64,000 nt of DNA, taken from positions 337,353-401,352 of the forward strand of contig JAJVIF010000001.1 in NCBI GenBank assembly GCA_022072165.1, read 5' to 3'. Shown here piece by piece: positions 1 through 7,343 of this stretch. The notes beneath the pieces are model-generated. The model was not told where the DNA came from. It ran no database searches and was given only the letters and a program-made list of their open reading frames with translations. Origin of the DNA: a bacterium (GTDB taxonomy: Bacteria; JAJVIF01). A program made the position numbers and the translations under genes. How positions within the stretch are numbered: position 1 is the first letter of the stretch; every line of letters starts with the position of its first letter.

Positions 1-605
1 CAGAGCAGAGCGAGAACTTCGCGGTCTACAAGGTCCCCGGATACCTGGAGCCGACCTTTAAGAAGAAGTCGGTGCTGGACTGGTGGGATCGCAAGCTCTT
101 CGCCATGAAGCCCGAGAGCATCCAGCGCATCACGGTTACCAGACCCGGACAGCCCCGCCTCGTGGTGGAGAAGGCCGCCACCGGCTGGCGTCTCGCAGAG
201 CCCGCCGGCTGGACCGCCGACAGCGCGAAGCTCGCGGACTGGATGGATGCCGTGGCTGGCCTGGAAGTCGACAGCTGGCTCGAGCAGTACATGCAGTTCG
301 AGCTGCAGCAGAATCCTCCCAACTGGGATGCCGCGGAGTACACGATTTCGGTCCTGCCGGTGGGAGCGACTGATCCGATTCCGACGCTGCGAATCACGAC
401 CGCCGACATGGAGCGGATTGGAGCGAAGAATCTCGCCCGGGTCGGGGAGGGGATCATCTTCCACGTCAAGGAGTCCGACTTGCGCCGGCTCTCCGCGACT
501 GCCGCGGACTTCCAGGCCGAGTCGGCAGCGCCTCCTGCCACTGCGGATCCGGCGGAGGTTGCTCCCGACGAGACTACGACAGATGAATCCGCGACCCCGG
601 AGTAG
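1..605 (+). CDS. DUF4340-like protein, C-terminal part
   Basis: The gene enters from the left edge; its frame is open from base 3 and ends at a TAG at 603-605, leaving 200 residues. The visible part has alternating hydrophobic and charged strands, and its first residues (ENFAVYKVPGY) resemble repeat units of DUF4340 proteins, which are often found beside ABC-type gliding or transport genes. The last 35 residues are an Ala/Pro/Thr/Glu-rich, probably disordered tail. The start codon and any N-terminal membrane anchor lie outside the window, so localisation cannot be judged. A strong hairpin follows 30 bases after the stop. The family assignment rests on the overall pattern, not on a catalytic motif. 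Confidence 0.6.
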   Translation, partial: EQSENFAVYKVPGYLEPTFKKKSVLDWWDRKLFAMKPESIQRITVTRPGQPRLVVEKAATGWRLAEPAGWTADSAKLADWMDAVAGLEVDSWLEQYMQFELQQNPPNWDAAEYTISVLPVGATDPIPTLRITTADMERIGAKNLARVGEGIIFHVKESDLRRLSATAADFQAESAAPPATADPAEVAPDETTTDESATPE

Positions 606-635
606 GGGACACTGACCGGGCTACCGCGAACACAA

Positions 636-662
636 AACCCCCCGTGCACTGCACGGGGGGTT
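636..662. terminator. bidirectional hairpin terminator
   Basis: A perfect 12-bp inverted repeat, AACCCCCCGTGC / GCACGGGGGGTT, with a 3-base loop lies between the DUF4340-like gene on the plus strand and tRNA-Thr on the minus strand. The A/T ends on both sides suit termination from either direction. Confidence 0.8.
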
Positions 663-671
663 CGTGAATCC

Positions 672-747
672 TGGAGCCGATGAGCGGATTTGAACCGCTG
701 ACCTACGCATTACGAGTGCGTTGCTCTACCAGCTGAGCTACATCGGC
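672..747 (-). tRNA. tRNA-Thr (anticodon CGT)
   Basis: The reverse complement folds into a full cloverleaf: acceptor stem GCCGATG / CATCGGC, D-arm with AGCTCAGCTGGTAGAGC, anticodon loop CTCGTAA and T-arm with GGTTCAAATCC. The anticodon CGT reads ACG codons for threonine. The CCA end is encoded. The gene is 76 bases long and is followed by the shared terminator at 636-662. Confidence 0.95.
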
Positions 748-814
748 ACAAGGGGTGAGTGTACCGTTACCCGCCCGCCCTTCCAAGAGGCAATGACGGG
801 CTTTTGCCTGCACG

Positions 815-1330
815 CTACTGGTCGAGCGTGCACTCCCAGGTGCCGGTCCGGACGGTTTCCACCACGCTCCCGCTGCCATTGACGACCCGCAGGGTCGCGG
901 TCCCATTGGCGGCATCCGGATCGTCGGTGAAGGCTCCCTCGATGAGGATTTCCAGCCGGTTGCCAGCCGACAGTTGCTCAGCAGAGACTTCCGGGTAGCA
1001 GGCTGCCGAGTTCAACCGCTTCGCCGGGAATGGGACCGTCCCATCATCGGCGGGGGCCAGCAGCCCGTAATCCAGATCAATGACACAGCCTTCCGCCGTC
1101 TCCAGCCTGAGGGTCCAGCGCACTGCATCCGGACGTCCCGGAGAAGCCGGATTCTGGAAGACAGACCAGAACATGGTCTGGGTCCCGGCATCAGATGCCC
1201 AGACAAGATTGCCTCGCCAGGCTCCCTCGATCCCGACATTGCCACCACCGCCACATCCTGAAACCAGGAGCAGCACCAGGGGGAGCAGGCAGGTCAGTAC
1301 GGTGAGTCGGAACCGGTGCACGAGTGACAT
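815..1330 (-). CDS. small lipoprotein of unknown function
   Basis: This 171-residue protein begins with a lipoprotein signal peptide: charged MSLVHRFR, a Leu/Val-rich core and the lipobox VSGC at about residues 23-26, followed by a Gly run. The mature part is a predicted beta-rich domain with two more cysteines near the middle and one near the C-terminus (WECTLDQ). No family is recognised. A GAGG ribosome binding site precedes the ATG. It starts 25 bases after the end of meaB on the same strand, so it is probably the last gene of the cobO-meaB transcript, although nothing in it suggests a link to cobalamin. Confidence 0.75.
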   Translation of the reverse strand: MSLVHRFRLTVLTCLLPLVLLLVSGCGGGGNVGIEGAWRGNLVWASDAGTQTMFWSVFQNPASPGRPDAVRWTLRLETAEGCVIDLDYGLLAPADDGTVPFPAKRLNSAACYPEVSAEQLSAGNRLEILIEGAFTDDPDAANGTATLRVVNGSGSVVETVRTGTWECTLDQ

Positions 1331-1355
1331 AGCGTGGACCTCTCAGGAGGCGGGA

Positions 1356-2351
1356 TCAGTGACTGTCAGGCAGAACGGCGGCGAGCCATTCGGTCGCGAT
1401 TGTATAGGGATCGATCTGCCGCGTCGCCAGTGCGCTCCAACGGTCTGCTCCGGGGGCGGCACTATCGAGCCGTGCGCCGAACGAGACCCGTAGCTCGGCT
1501 TCCGCGAGTTGCCGTACTAATCGCTGGCGCTGGGTTGCACGGAGCTGCTCCAGGCTGCCGGTGGAAGCCGCGACGGCAAACCAGGACTCCAGGCTGGACC
1601 AGAGCGCTTCCAGCCCGGTCGACTCGCTGGCGGACGTGAGCAGGATGGGCGGGACCGGACGGCTCGCATCACGCCCCGCTGCTGTCGCGATTTCCAGGGC
1701 CCCCTCGAGGTGATCCCTGAGCGCCAGGGCACCCGGACGATCCGCTTTGTTGATGACATACAGATCAGCCATTTCCAGCAGCCCCGCCTTCAGCATCTGC
1801 ACCGCATCCCCTGACTCCGGATTCAGCACCACCACGAGGCAATCGACCGTATCCGCGATGTCCGTCCCAATCTGTCCCACCCCGACAGTTTCTACCAGCA
1901 CCCGATCAAAGCCGACGGCATCGAGGAGGCTCACACAATCGCGGGTTCCGGCGGCGAGTCCCCCGAGGCTCCCCCGGCTAGCCATGCTTCGGAGAAACAG
2001 ATTGTCCGCCGTCTGATGCACCGACCAGCGAATCCGGTCGCCGAGGATCGCACCACCGGTCAGCGGCGACGTGGGATCCACTGCCACCAGGGCAGTCCGT
2101 TGCTGTGTCGACGCGCGAAAGTGGGTGAGGGCGTGATGCAACAGGCTCGATTTGCCAGATCCCGGCGGACCCGTGAATCCGATGCGCTGACTCCGGCCAC
2201 CCGCAGGGTCCAGATGTTGCAGCAGCTGTCGGGCTGCCCCTCCACCAGCCTCCACCACCGAGCAGAGACGGCCCAGCGACCGGGGGTCCCCTTCGCGCGC
2301 CCCTTCCAGCAGCAGCAACAGCGATCCGGGCAGGGGGGCCGACTCGGGCAC
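1356..2351 (-). CDS. meaB: MeaB/ArgK-type G-protein chaperone of methylmalonyl-CoA mutase
   Basis: A 331-residue G3E-family GTPase. The Walker A motif GPPGSGKS is at residues 61-68, a VDPTSP segment at 91-96, the switch region ETVGVGQ at 154-160 and the guanine-specificity motif NKAD at 201-204. MeaB proteins gate adenosylcobalamin loading and protect methylmalonyl-CoA or isobutyryl-CoA mutase from inactivation in the cytoplasm. The start is a GTG whose G is shared with the TAG stop of the upstream corrinoid adenosyltransferase (TAGTG), so translation is probably coupled. A mutase gene is not in the window. Length and motifs are normal for the family. Confidence 0.93.
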   Translation of the reverse strand: MPESAPLPGSLLLLLEGAREGDPRSLGRLCSVVEAGGGAARQLLQHLDPAGGRSQRIGFTGPPGSGKSSLLHHALTHFRASTQQRTALVAVDPTSPLTGGAILGDRIRWSVHQTADNLFLRSMASRGSLGGLAAGTRDCVSLLDAVGFDRVLVETVGVGQIGTDIADTVDCLVVVLNPESGDAVQMLKAGLLEMADLYVINKADRPGALALRDHLEGALEIATAAGRDASRPVPPILLTSASESTGLEALWSSLESWFAVAASTGSLEQLRATQRQRLVRQLAEAELRVSFGARLDSAAPGADRWSALATRQIDPYTIATEWLAAVLPDSH

Positions 2352-2887
2352 TAGCGGTCAAATCCCTTACGGGGCTCCTGCGTCTGGAGGTGATGCCGCG
2401 GACAGTCGAAACGAATCAGCGTGTGGGCGAATGCCTGGATCTGCTCCGGGCAGGCAGTCCCGGTGAGCGTGACATGCATGTAATCAGGCCGCTCTATGAG
2501 CAGCTGCTCGAGGTCTTCCCAGGAGAGCATCCCCCGGTCGCAGCAGGTGAGGATCTCATCGAGGACGATCAGGTCGTACTCCCGCGACTGCCAGCTCTCC
2601 CGGGTCAGCTTCAGTCCACGCTCGACTTTGTGCTGGATTTCGTCTGCAGGAGGCTGGACACCGTAGTCCACCGCCGGGCGCATGGGAAAGAGATCGATAA
2701 ACTCCTCCAGGCCCGCCAGCCCGAACTCCTCGCCCTGGTAGTCCGGCGATTTCAGGAACCAGACCGCCAGGACCTTCATGCGTCGGCCGGCTAGCCGGAC
2801 ACACTGTCCAATCCCAGCGAATGAGGTCTCCGGCGGGGAGCCGTAATAGATCGAGACGATGCCGGGGAGATCGGACTCGCTGCGCAT
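2351..2887 (-). CDS. CobO/BtuR-type corrinoid adenosyltransferase homologue with altered P-loop
   Basis: This 178-residue protein matches the CobA/CobO/BtuR fold: an N-terminal beta strand, KVLAVWFLKS (residues 38-47), the Walker B-like YDLIVLDEI (104-112), a VTLTGTACPE segment (139-148) and a C-terminal RKGFDR equivalent to the usual RKGIEY. The family normally has a P-loop GDGKGKTT after the first strand; here residues 16-22 read GSPPETS, with no lysine. ATP binding must therefore differ, or the protein is inactive or regulatory. It sits directly upstream of meaB with a 1-base overlap, which fits a role in supplying or handing over adenosylcobalamin to a mutase. Confidence 0.75.
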   Translation of the reverse strand: MRSESDLPGIVSIYYGSPPETSFAGIGQCVRLAGRRMKVLAVWFLKSPDYQGEEFGLAGLEEFIDLFPMRPAVDYGVQPPADEIQHKVERGLKLTRESWQSREYDLIVLDEILTCCDRGMLSWEDLEQLLIERPDYMHVTLTGTACPEQIQAFAHTLIRFDCPRHHLQTQEPRKGFDR

Positions 2888-2893
2888 CGGTGC

Positions 2894-2899
2894 ATTCTA
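2894..2899 (-). promoter_or_regulatory. -10 element for leaderless cobO-meaB transcript
   Basis: On the minus strand TAGAAT lies 6 bases before the ATG of the cobO-like gene, so transcription would start at or next to the start codon. No good -35 box is visible. Confidence 0.5.
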
Positions 2900-2927
2900 A
2901 CCCGCTCATCTCGTCGTCCTCTGCCTA

Positions 2928-2957
2928 TTGTCCTGCGACAATGAAAACGAGTACGCT
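2928..2957 (+). promoter_or_regulatory. promoter for leaderless XRE/S24 gene
   Basis: TTGTCC (2928-2933), an 18-base spacer and TACGCT (2952-2957). The ATG of the regulator follows 8 bases later, predicting a leaderless mRNA. The promoter is back to back with that of cobO in a 78-base gap, so binding by the regulator could affect both genes. Confidence 0.55.
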
Positions 2958-2965
2958 TTCCCCCT

Positions 2966-3805
2966 ATGGGTCCCGCAGACCTCAGCCCCTTCGGTCTCAC
3001 CCTGCAGCTCCTCCGTCAACAGCAGGAGTTGTCGCTCAATGCCCTCGGACGCCTGGCCGGGGTGGATCCGGCCTACCTCTGGCGGCTTGAGCGGGGAGAG
3101 AAGCAGGACCCCTCTCTGAGCGTGGTCCGACGTATCGCCATTGGGCTGGGGATGTCGCCACAGGCGTTTCTCAGTCGGCTGTTCCAGGTAGAAGCCGCCA
3201 TCGAGGCGGGCAAACCGCTGTCACTCGATGCCACAGCTTTGATAACTCCTGAGGCGGACGCCGACACCCTGATTTTTGCCGAAGTGCTCAGCGAACGGGA
3301 ACAGAAGGCCGCGCTCCGACAGCAACTCGCCGACTCCTGGCCCCGGCTGCTCCCGCTGGCAGCCACGCAGGGCAAGGGACGTCGTACGGTGCCGATCCTG
3401 GGGCGCATTGCAGCAGGTCTGCCGCTGCGGGTAGAAGACGCTGAGGCGGTCGGGACTCTCACGATCCAGTCCGCTGGATTACCGGCAGACCCGGATCTCT
3501 TCGCACTGGAAGTCGATGGAGACTCCTTGCTGGGGGACAACATTCGCCCAGGCGACCTGGTCCTCTGCTCGCCCCGGCTGGTCCCGGACCTCACCTCGGG
3601 CCAGGTCGGAGTTTGCCGTCTCTATGGCGCGGATCTGACCCTCAAGCATGTGTATCGCACGCCGGCAGGGGTCCTGCTGCGGGCATCCAATCCAGCCTAT
3701 CCGGATCTGGAGGTGCCAGATCAGGACATCGACATCCTGGCGGTCGTCTTGCGCGCGCTGCCGCCACCTGAGGAGACGCCACAGGAGGAAGACGGGGTAG
3801 ACTAG
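2966..3805 (+). CDS. XRE-type repressor with S24 (LexA-like) self-cleavage domain
   Basis: A 279-residue protein with an N-terminal helix-turn-helix of the XRE type (about residues 8-68) and a C-terminal S24 peptidase domain (about 142-265). The self-cleavage elements are complete: an Ala-Gly scissile site in RIAAGLP (A150-G151), the nucleophile in VDGDSL (Ser187) and the general base in LTLKHV (Lys227). Such proteins are usually phage or stress repressors that cleave themselves on RecA-ssDNA filaments. Neighbouring genes are not phage genes, so a chromosomal stress regulator is more likely. It is divergent from cobO-meaB. A promoter predicts a leaderless mRNA. Targets are unknown. Confidence 0.85.
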   Translation: MGPADLSPFGLTLQLLRQQQELSLNALGRLAGVDPAYLWRLERGEKQDPSLSVVRRIAIGLGMSPQAFLSRLFQVEAAIEAGKPLSLDATALITPEADADTLIFAEVLSEREQKAALRQQLADSWPRLLPLAATQGKGRRTVPILGRIAAGLPLRVEDAEAVGTLTIQSAGLPADPDLFALEVDGDSLLGDNIRPGDLVLCSPRLVPDLTSGQVGVCRLYGADLTLKHVYRTPAGVLLRASNPAYPDLEVPDQDIDILAVVLRALPPPEETPQEEDGVD

Positions 3806-3858
3806 GGGAATTCGAGGCTCGACCCCCTCGCCATCCCGCAATTGCCCCACCCAGCGAC

Positions 3859-4305
3859 GTGCAAATCCTCGACATCATCCTCGGCAGCACAAAGTGGCTC
3901 TTCCTGATCGCGGTCCTCGCGTTCTACGCCATCGGCTGGGTCGCCTGGCGCGTGCAGAACGACTGCATCCAACGGGGGTATGGGCCGGTTGCGACCACCT
4001 TCTGGAGTGTCGGGACCCTCTTCTGTTTCTTTCCATGTTTTCCGCTGTATGTCCTGCTGCGATCCCGGATGGGAGTCAAGACCGGTGCTCTCATCGAGGA
4101 TGCCCAGACTGAGACCGCTCTGACGCTGCTCTGCATGAAGTGTGGGCAGGACACCCCCGCCGACCTGACGTCCTGCGTGCACTGTGGCCAGCCCGTAGCT
4201 TCCGGTGAGGAGAGTCCCAGGGTGGGGACGGTCGCATGTCTGGTCTGTGGTACGCAGAACCCGGTGGGAAGCCAGACTTGCGTTACGTGCGGTCAGTGGC
4301 TGTAG
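3859..4305 (+). CDS. membrane protein with two C-terminal zinc ribbons
   Basis: A 148-residue protein that starts at GTG. Residues 9-29 form one membrane helix and 47-67 a second, with a short Cys-containing turn (CFFPCFP). The cytoplasmic C-terminal half carries two rubredoxin-like knuckle pairs: CMKCGQ with CVHCGQ, and CLVCGT with CVTCGQ, which together make two four-cysteine zinc ribbons. Proteins of this layout occur widely, but their roles are mostly unknown. It follows the XRE/S24 gene by 53 bases without a visible terminator, so it may be co-transcribed. Confidence 0.75.
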   Translation: MQILDIILGSTKWLFLIAVLAFYAIGWVAWRVQNDCIQRGYGPVATTFWSVGTLFCFFPCFPLYVLLRSRMGVKTGALIEDAQTETALTLLCMKCGQDTPADLTSCVHCGQPVASGEESPRVGTVACLVCGTQNPVGSQTCVTCGQWL

Positions 4306-4405
4306 CTGAAAATTTCTGCGCTAACCCACCCTGACACTCCTGATATGTCACCTGGTCTCGTAAAATGGAGTGGTCCAGTTCCGCGCTTCTGCAGGACATT
4401 AAAGA

Positions 4406-4440
4406 CGTATGCAGTTCGGTTAACCCCGAACAGGCATACG
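4406..4440 (+). promoter_or_regulatory. hairpin in leader of HtpX-like gene
   Basis: CGTATGC (4406-4412) pairs with GCATACG (4434-4440) and, inside it, GTTCGG (4414-4419) pairs with CCGAAC (4426-4431) around a TTAACC loop. There is no T-run after it, so it is not an obvious terminator. It lies 38 bases before the ATG of the HtpX-like gene and could be an operator or an RNA element. Confidence 0.45.
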
Positions 4441-4477
4441 CTGGCTGCCGCAGACTCTACTCTCGAGGTCGTAATCC

Positions 4478-5368
4478 ATGCCTGCCCCCCTGCGCTGGAT
4501 CGTACTGCTCGCCCTGACCTTCGGCGCACCTTTTCTGCTGATCTCCCAGCTCGCCTGGTTGTTTGTGCGCGATGAAAGTCTGTCACGCATGATCGGTCTG
4601 GGAGTCGGTGGCGCTTACTTCCTCGCGACCTGGATCGTGGCGAGTCAGTTACCCCGGCTGTATGCGAAGTACTACGAGGCCAAGAAGATCTCCGGGAGTC
4701 AGTACCAGAACCATTTGCGCGCATATGCCCAGAGTTGTGAGAAGTTGAAGATCAGCGCACCAGAACTCCTGATCATCAACGATGGTGCGCCGATTGCGAT
4801 GGGTGTCGGGCTCTCCGCCGCTGGCGGGAAGATCATTGTCACCCGGGGACTCTTCGATGGGCTGGAGCCAGATCAGTTCCAGGCGTATCTCAATTTCATC
4901 CTCGTGCAGTTCGCGAAAGGGCACATGGCACCGATGACTTTCGGTTGCGCTGCTGCCTGGGTTGCCCTGTTGCCATTGAAAATCGCCGACATCACAGACA
5001 GTGAGCCACTGCGCGTGGTACTGACGATTATCTTCGGATGGCTGGGAGCCCTGTATCTGCAGGCGAGCGGGATGCGGTCGCAGGCGTACGAAATCGACCA
5101 GCTGGCTGGCGCGAGCCATGGCCATGGCGGTCATCTGGCGCTGGGATCGGCCCTGAACCAGGCGGATAAGGTCCTCTTCAAGTATGGACTGGAGCGGATC
5201 GACTATTCCTCTTCGCCTCTCTGGGTGGTCAATCCCCTGGGCTCAAAAGGTGTCGCTGCCATTTTCGCGACCCATTCCCCGACTCCGAAGCGGGTCAAGA
5301 AGTTGCAGCGTGCAGGCACGAAAGTTGTGGGGAAAGAAGCCGTGGCGAAGTCCAAGGGGCTTGTCTGA
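4478..5368 (+). CDS. HtpX/M48-like membrane protein lacking the HExxH zinc site
   Basis: A 296-residue protein with the HtpX layout: two N-terminal membrane helices (7-29 and 37-58), a soluble region with the MGVGL segment (108-112), two further hydrophobic segments (about 154-168 and 178-196), and a C-terminal ATHSPTPKRVKKL that matches the HPPTEKRI signature near the end of HtpX proteases. The catalytic motif HExxH should fall at residues 145-149, but the sequence is FAKGH. A glutamate is present in the position of the third zinc ligand (YEIDQLAG, 204-211). It is probably a catalytically dead member that binds membrane proteins or peptides. A GAGGT ribosome binding site precedes the ATG; a terminator follows. 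Confidence 0.7.
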   Translation: MPAPLRWIVLLALTFGAPFLLISQLAWLFVRDESLSRMIGLGVGGAYFLATWIVASQLPRLYAKYYEAKKISGSQYQNHLRAYAQSCEKLKISAPELLIINDGAPIAMGVGLSAAGGKIIVTRGLFDGLEPDQFQAYLNFILVQFAKGHMAPMTFGCAAAWVALLPLKIADITDSEPLRVVLTIIFGWLGALYLQASGMRSQAYEIDQLAGASHGHGGHLALGSALNQADKVLFKYGLERIDYSSSPLWVVNPLGSKGVAAIFATHSPTPKRVKKLQRAGTKVVGKEAVAKSKGLV

Positions 5369-5401
5369 TTCCTCATGCCGCCGTTGCAAAATCGCAGATC
5401 G

Positions 5402-5427
5402 CTCCCCTGTCACTACGGGGGAGTTTT
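5402..5427 (+). terminator. terminator after HtpX-like gene
   Basis: CTCCCC (5402-5407) pairs with GGGGAG (5418-5423) and is followed by TTTT. It ends the transcript of the HtpX-like gene. Confidence 0.65.
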
Positions 5428-5435
5428 GCTACGCT
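5427..5435 (+). promoter_or_regulatory. extended -10 promoter for HIT gene
   Basis: TGC-TACGCT, the same extended -10 seen at 25068-25076 and 40879-40887. Transcription would begin near 5443, leaving a short leader before the GTG at 5477. Confidence 0.45.
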
Positions 5436-5476
5436 CATGGCAGTTCCCCATACCCAAACACTCAGTGAGAGCGACC

Positions 5477-5830
5477 GTGGATCTATCGTGCCTGTTCTGT
5501 CGCATCGCCGCCGGGGAGATTCCGGCGGACATCCTCTATCAGGATGAGTCGGTCGTGGCTTTCCGCGACATCGCGCCGCAGGCCCCGACGCATCTGCTCC
5601 TGATTCCGCGGAGGCATGTCGCCTCTACCCTCGACCTCTCGGGGGATGATGCGCCACTGGTCGGACAGCTGGTGACAGTCGCGACCCAGCTTGCCCAGGA
5701 AGCGGGCTTCGGCTCCATAAGCGAGGGGTATCGGCTGGTCATCAACACCGGCGATGCGGCAGGGCAGTCGGTCCATCATCTGCATCTGCATCTGCTGGGC
5801 GGACGCCACCTCGCGTGGCCTCCGGGTTAG
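5477..5830 (+). CDS. HIT-family nucleotide hydrolase
   Basis: A 117-residue HIT protein. The CLFC pair near the N-terminus is the zinc knuckle common in HinT-like proteins, followed by GEIPADILYQDE. The catalytic histidine triad is intact in HHLHLHLLGG near the C-terminus. Family members hydrolyse purine nucleoside phosphoramidates and similar AMP conjugates in the cytoplasm. The start chosen is GTG 5477, which gives the usual family N-terminus and has a GAGAG upstream; an in-frame GTG at 5465 is possible. Confidence 0.9.
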   Translation: MDLSCLFCRIAAGEIPADILYQDESVVAFRDIAPQAPTHLLLIPRRHVASTLDLSGDDAPLVGQLVTVATQLAQEAGFGSISEGYRLVINTGDAAGQSVHHLHLHLLGGRHLAWPPG

Positions 5831-5848
5831 CCCCAGCTGCTGTCAAAT

Positions 5849-7306
5849 TCAGTTGGTACTCGCGGAGGGAGAGCCATCAGGCTTCTCTTCAGCCAGTCGC
5901 TCCCGACCATGATCGGTGAGTCCGTACTGGGCGAGCTTGCGCAGGACCGTATGCCGACTGATACCCAGCAGCTTCGCCGCCCGGGAGACATTCTGATTCG
6001 TCATCTCCAGTGCACGCATGATGTGTGCCTTCTCCACGGCATCGAGAGTCGGGAAGACCGTAATGCCGGCCGCCATTTCAAGGCGGCTGGCGGCTGAAGC
6101 GGTGGTCGCCCCGCCTGTAGCCAGTTTGCGGAGGGCATCAGGCAGATACTCTGGTTTGATGATCCGGCCATCTTCCAGGATCATCACGCGCTCGATGGTA
6201 TTCCGGAGTTCCCGCACATTCCCCGGCCAGGAGTGCGCCCGGAACGCCCGGACGACCTCCGGGGCCAGCCCCTGAAAGTCACGACCCAACTCGCCGTTGA
6301 AGAGCTTCATGAAGTGATGCGCCAGCGGAATGATGTCTTCCACCCGCTCCCGCAACGGCGGCATCTCGATGGGGATCAGATTAATGCGGTAGTAGAGGTC
6401 CTCCCGGAACCTGCCAGCCCGCACCTCCGATTCCAGGTGCTTGTTTGTGGCGGTGATCAGCCGGAATTCCACATGCTGCGACCGGGTGGCTCCCAGTGGG
6501 GTGAATTCCTTTTCCTCTATGACTTTCAGAATTTTCGACTGCAGCAGCGGCGGCATGTCGCCGATTTCATCCAAAAAGAGGGTCCCCTGATGCGCCAGAG
6601 GGATCAGCCCCAGCTTCTTCTGATGGGCGTCCGTAAAGGCTCCCTTTTCATGCCCCATCAGCTCGCTTTCCAACAGCTCGCCCGGAATGGCGGCACAGTT
6701 GATGGCGACAAACTTCTCGGGGGCATTGCCCGACGCCACATGGATGGCTTTCGCCAGCTGACCCTTGCCGGTTCCGGACTCCCCGGTAATGAGAATCCGG
6801 GCGCTGGAGGAACTCGCCACCTTGCGGGCGATGTCGAAGACCCGTTCCATGCGCGGGTCCTGCGCGACCAGATCGCCGAAAGTGAGCAGATGATCGATGG
6901 CCGCCTTCTGCTGGGCGACCTGGCTCCGCAGGCTGATGACCTCGACCGTGTTTCGGATCTTGGTCACTAACTCTTCGACTTCGAATGGCTTGAGCAGGTA
7001 TTCCCGGGCTCCGAGGCGGATCGCCTTGATCCCAGTTTCCGCCGAGTTGTAAGCCGTCAGCATTAACACTGGCGGCGGATCCGGTGTTTGCATGATCGAC
7101 GCTAGGACATCGAGACCGCTGATGTCCGGGAGGCCGATATCCAGCAGCACGAGATCCGGGGCATCCTCGTGATACGACGCCAGCGCCTCGGTCCCGGAAC
7201 TGGTAGCCGTCACGCGGTATCCCACTTCCGAGAGGGCCTCCTGGATGGTCCAGCGCAGGAGTTCCTCGTCGTCGCAGATCAGGATGTGGGGGACGCCAGT
7301 GTACAT
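5849..7306 (-). CDS. NtrC-family sigma-54-dependent response regulator
   Basis: A 485-residue protein with a receiver domain (residues 6-120: acidic D12/D13, phosphoacceptor D56, T84, K106), an AAA+ domain (about 145-380: Walker A GESGTGK at 175-181, Walker B TLFLDE at 242-247, arginine-rich sensor segments) and a Fis-type helix-turn-helix (about 423-462). The sigma-54 contact loop reads GAFTDA (222-227) instead of the usual GAFTGA. It lies 37 bases downstream of the histidine kinase and surely forms a two-component system with it. The sigma-54 promoters it would activate are not identified here. Confidence 0.93.
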   Translation of the reverse strand: MYTGVPHILICDDEELLRWTIQEALSEVGYRVTATSSGTEALASYHEDAPDLVLLDIGLPDISGLDVLASIMQTPDPPPVLMLTAYNSAETGIKAIRLGAREYLLKPFEVEELVTKIRNTVEVISLRSQVAQQKAAIDHLLTFGDLVAQDPRMERVFDIARKVASSSSARILITGESGTGKGQLAKAIHVASGNAPEKFVAINCAAIPGELLESELMGHEKGAFTDAHQKKLGLIPLAHQGTLFLDEIGDMPPLLQSKILKVIEEKEFTPLGATRSQHVEFRLITATNKHLESEVRAGRFREDLYYRINLIPIEMPPLRERVEDIIPLAHHFMKLFNGELGRDFQGLAPEVVRAFRAHSWPGNVRELRNTIERVMILEDGRIIKPEYLPDALRKLATGGATTASAASRLEMAAGITVFPTLDAVEKAHIMRALEMTNQNVSRAAKLLGISRHTVLRKLAQYGLTDHGRERLAEEKPDGSPSASTN

Positions 7307-7343
7307 ACGGCGAGTGAGTATACGGCTTGCGGTGACGTGCGAG

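Noticed and set aside
2966-3805. Prophage remnant
   Set aside because: The S24 repressor is the only phage-like gene; no integrase, structural gene or attachment site is visible.
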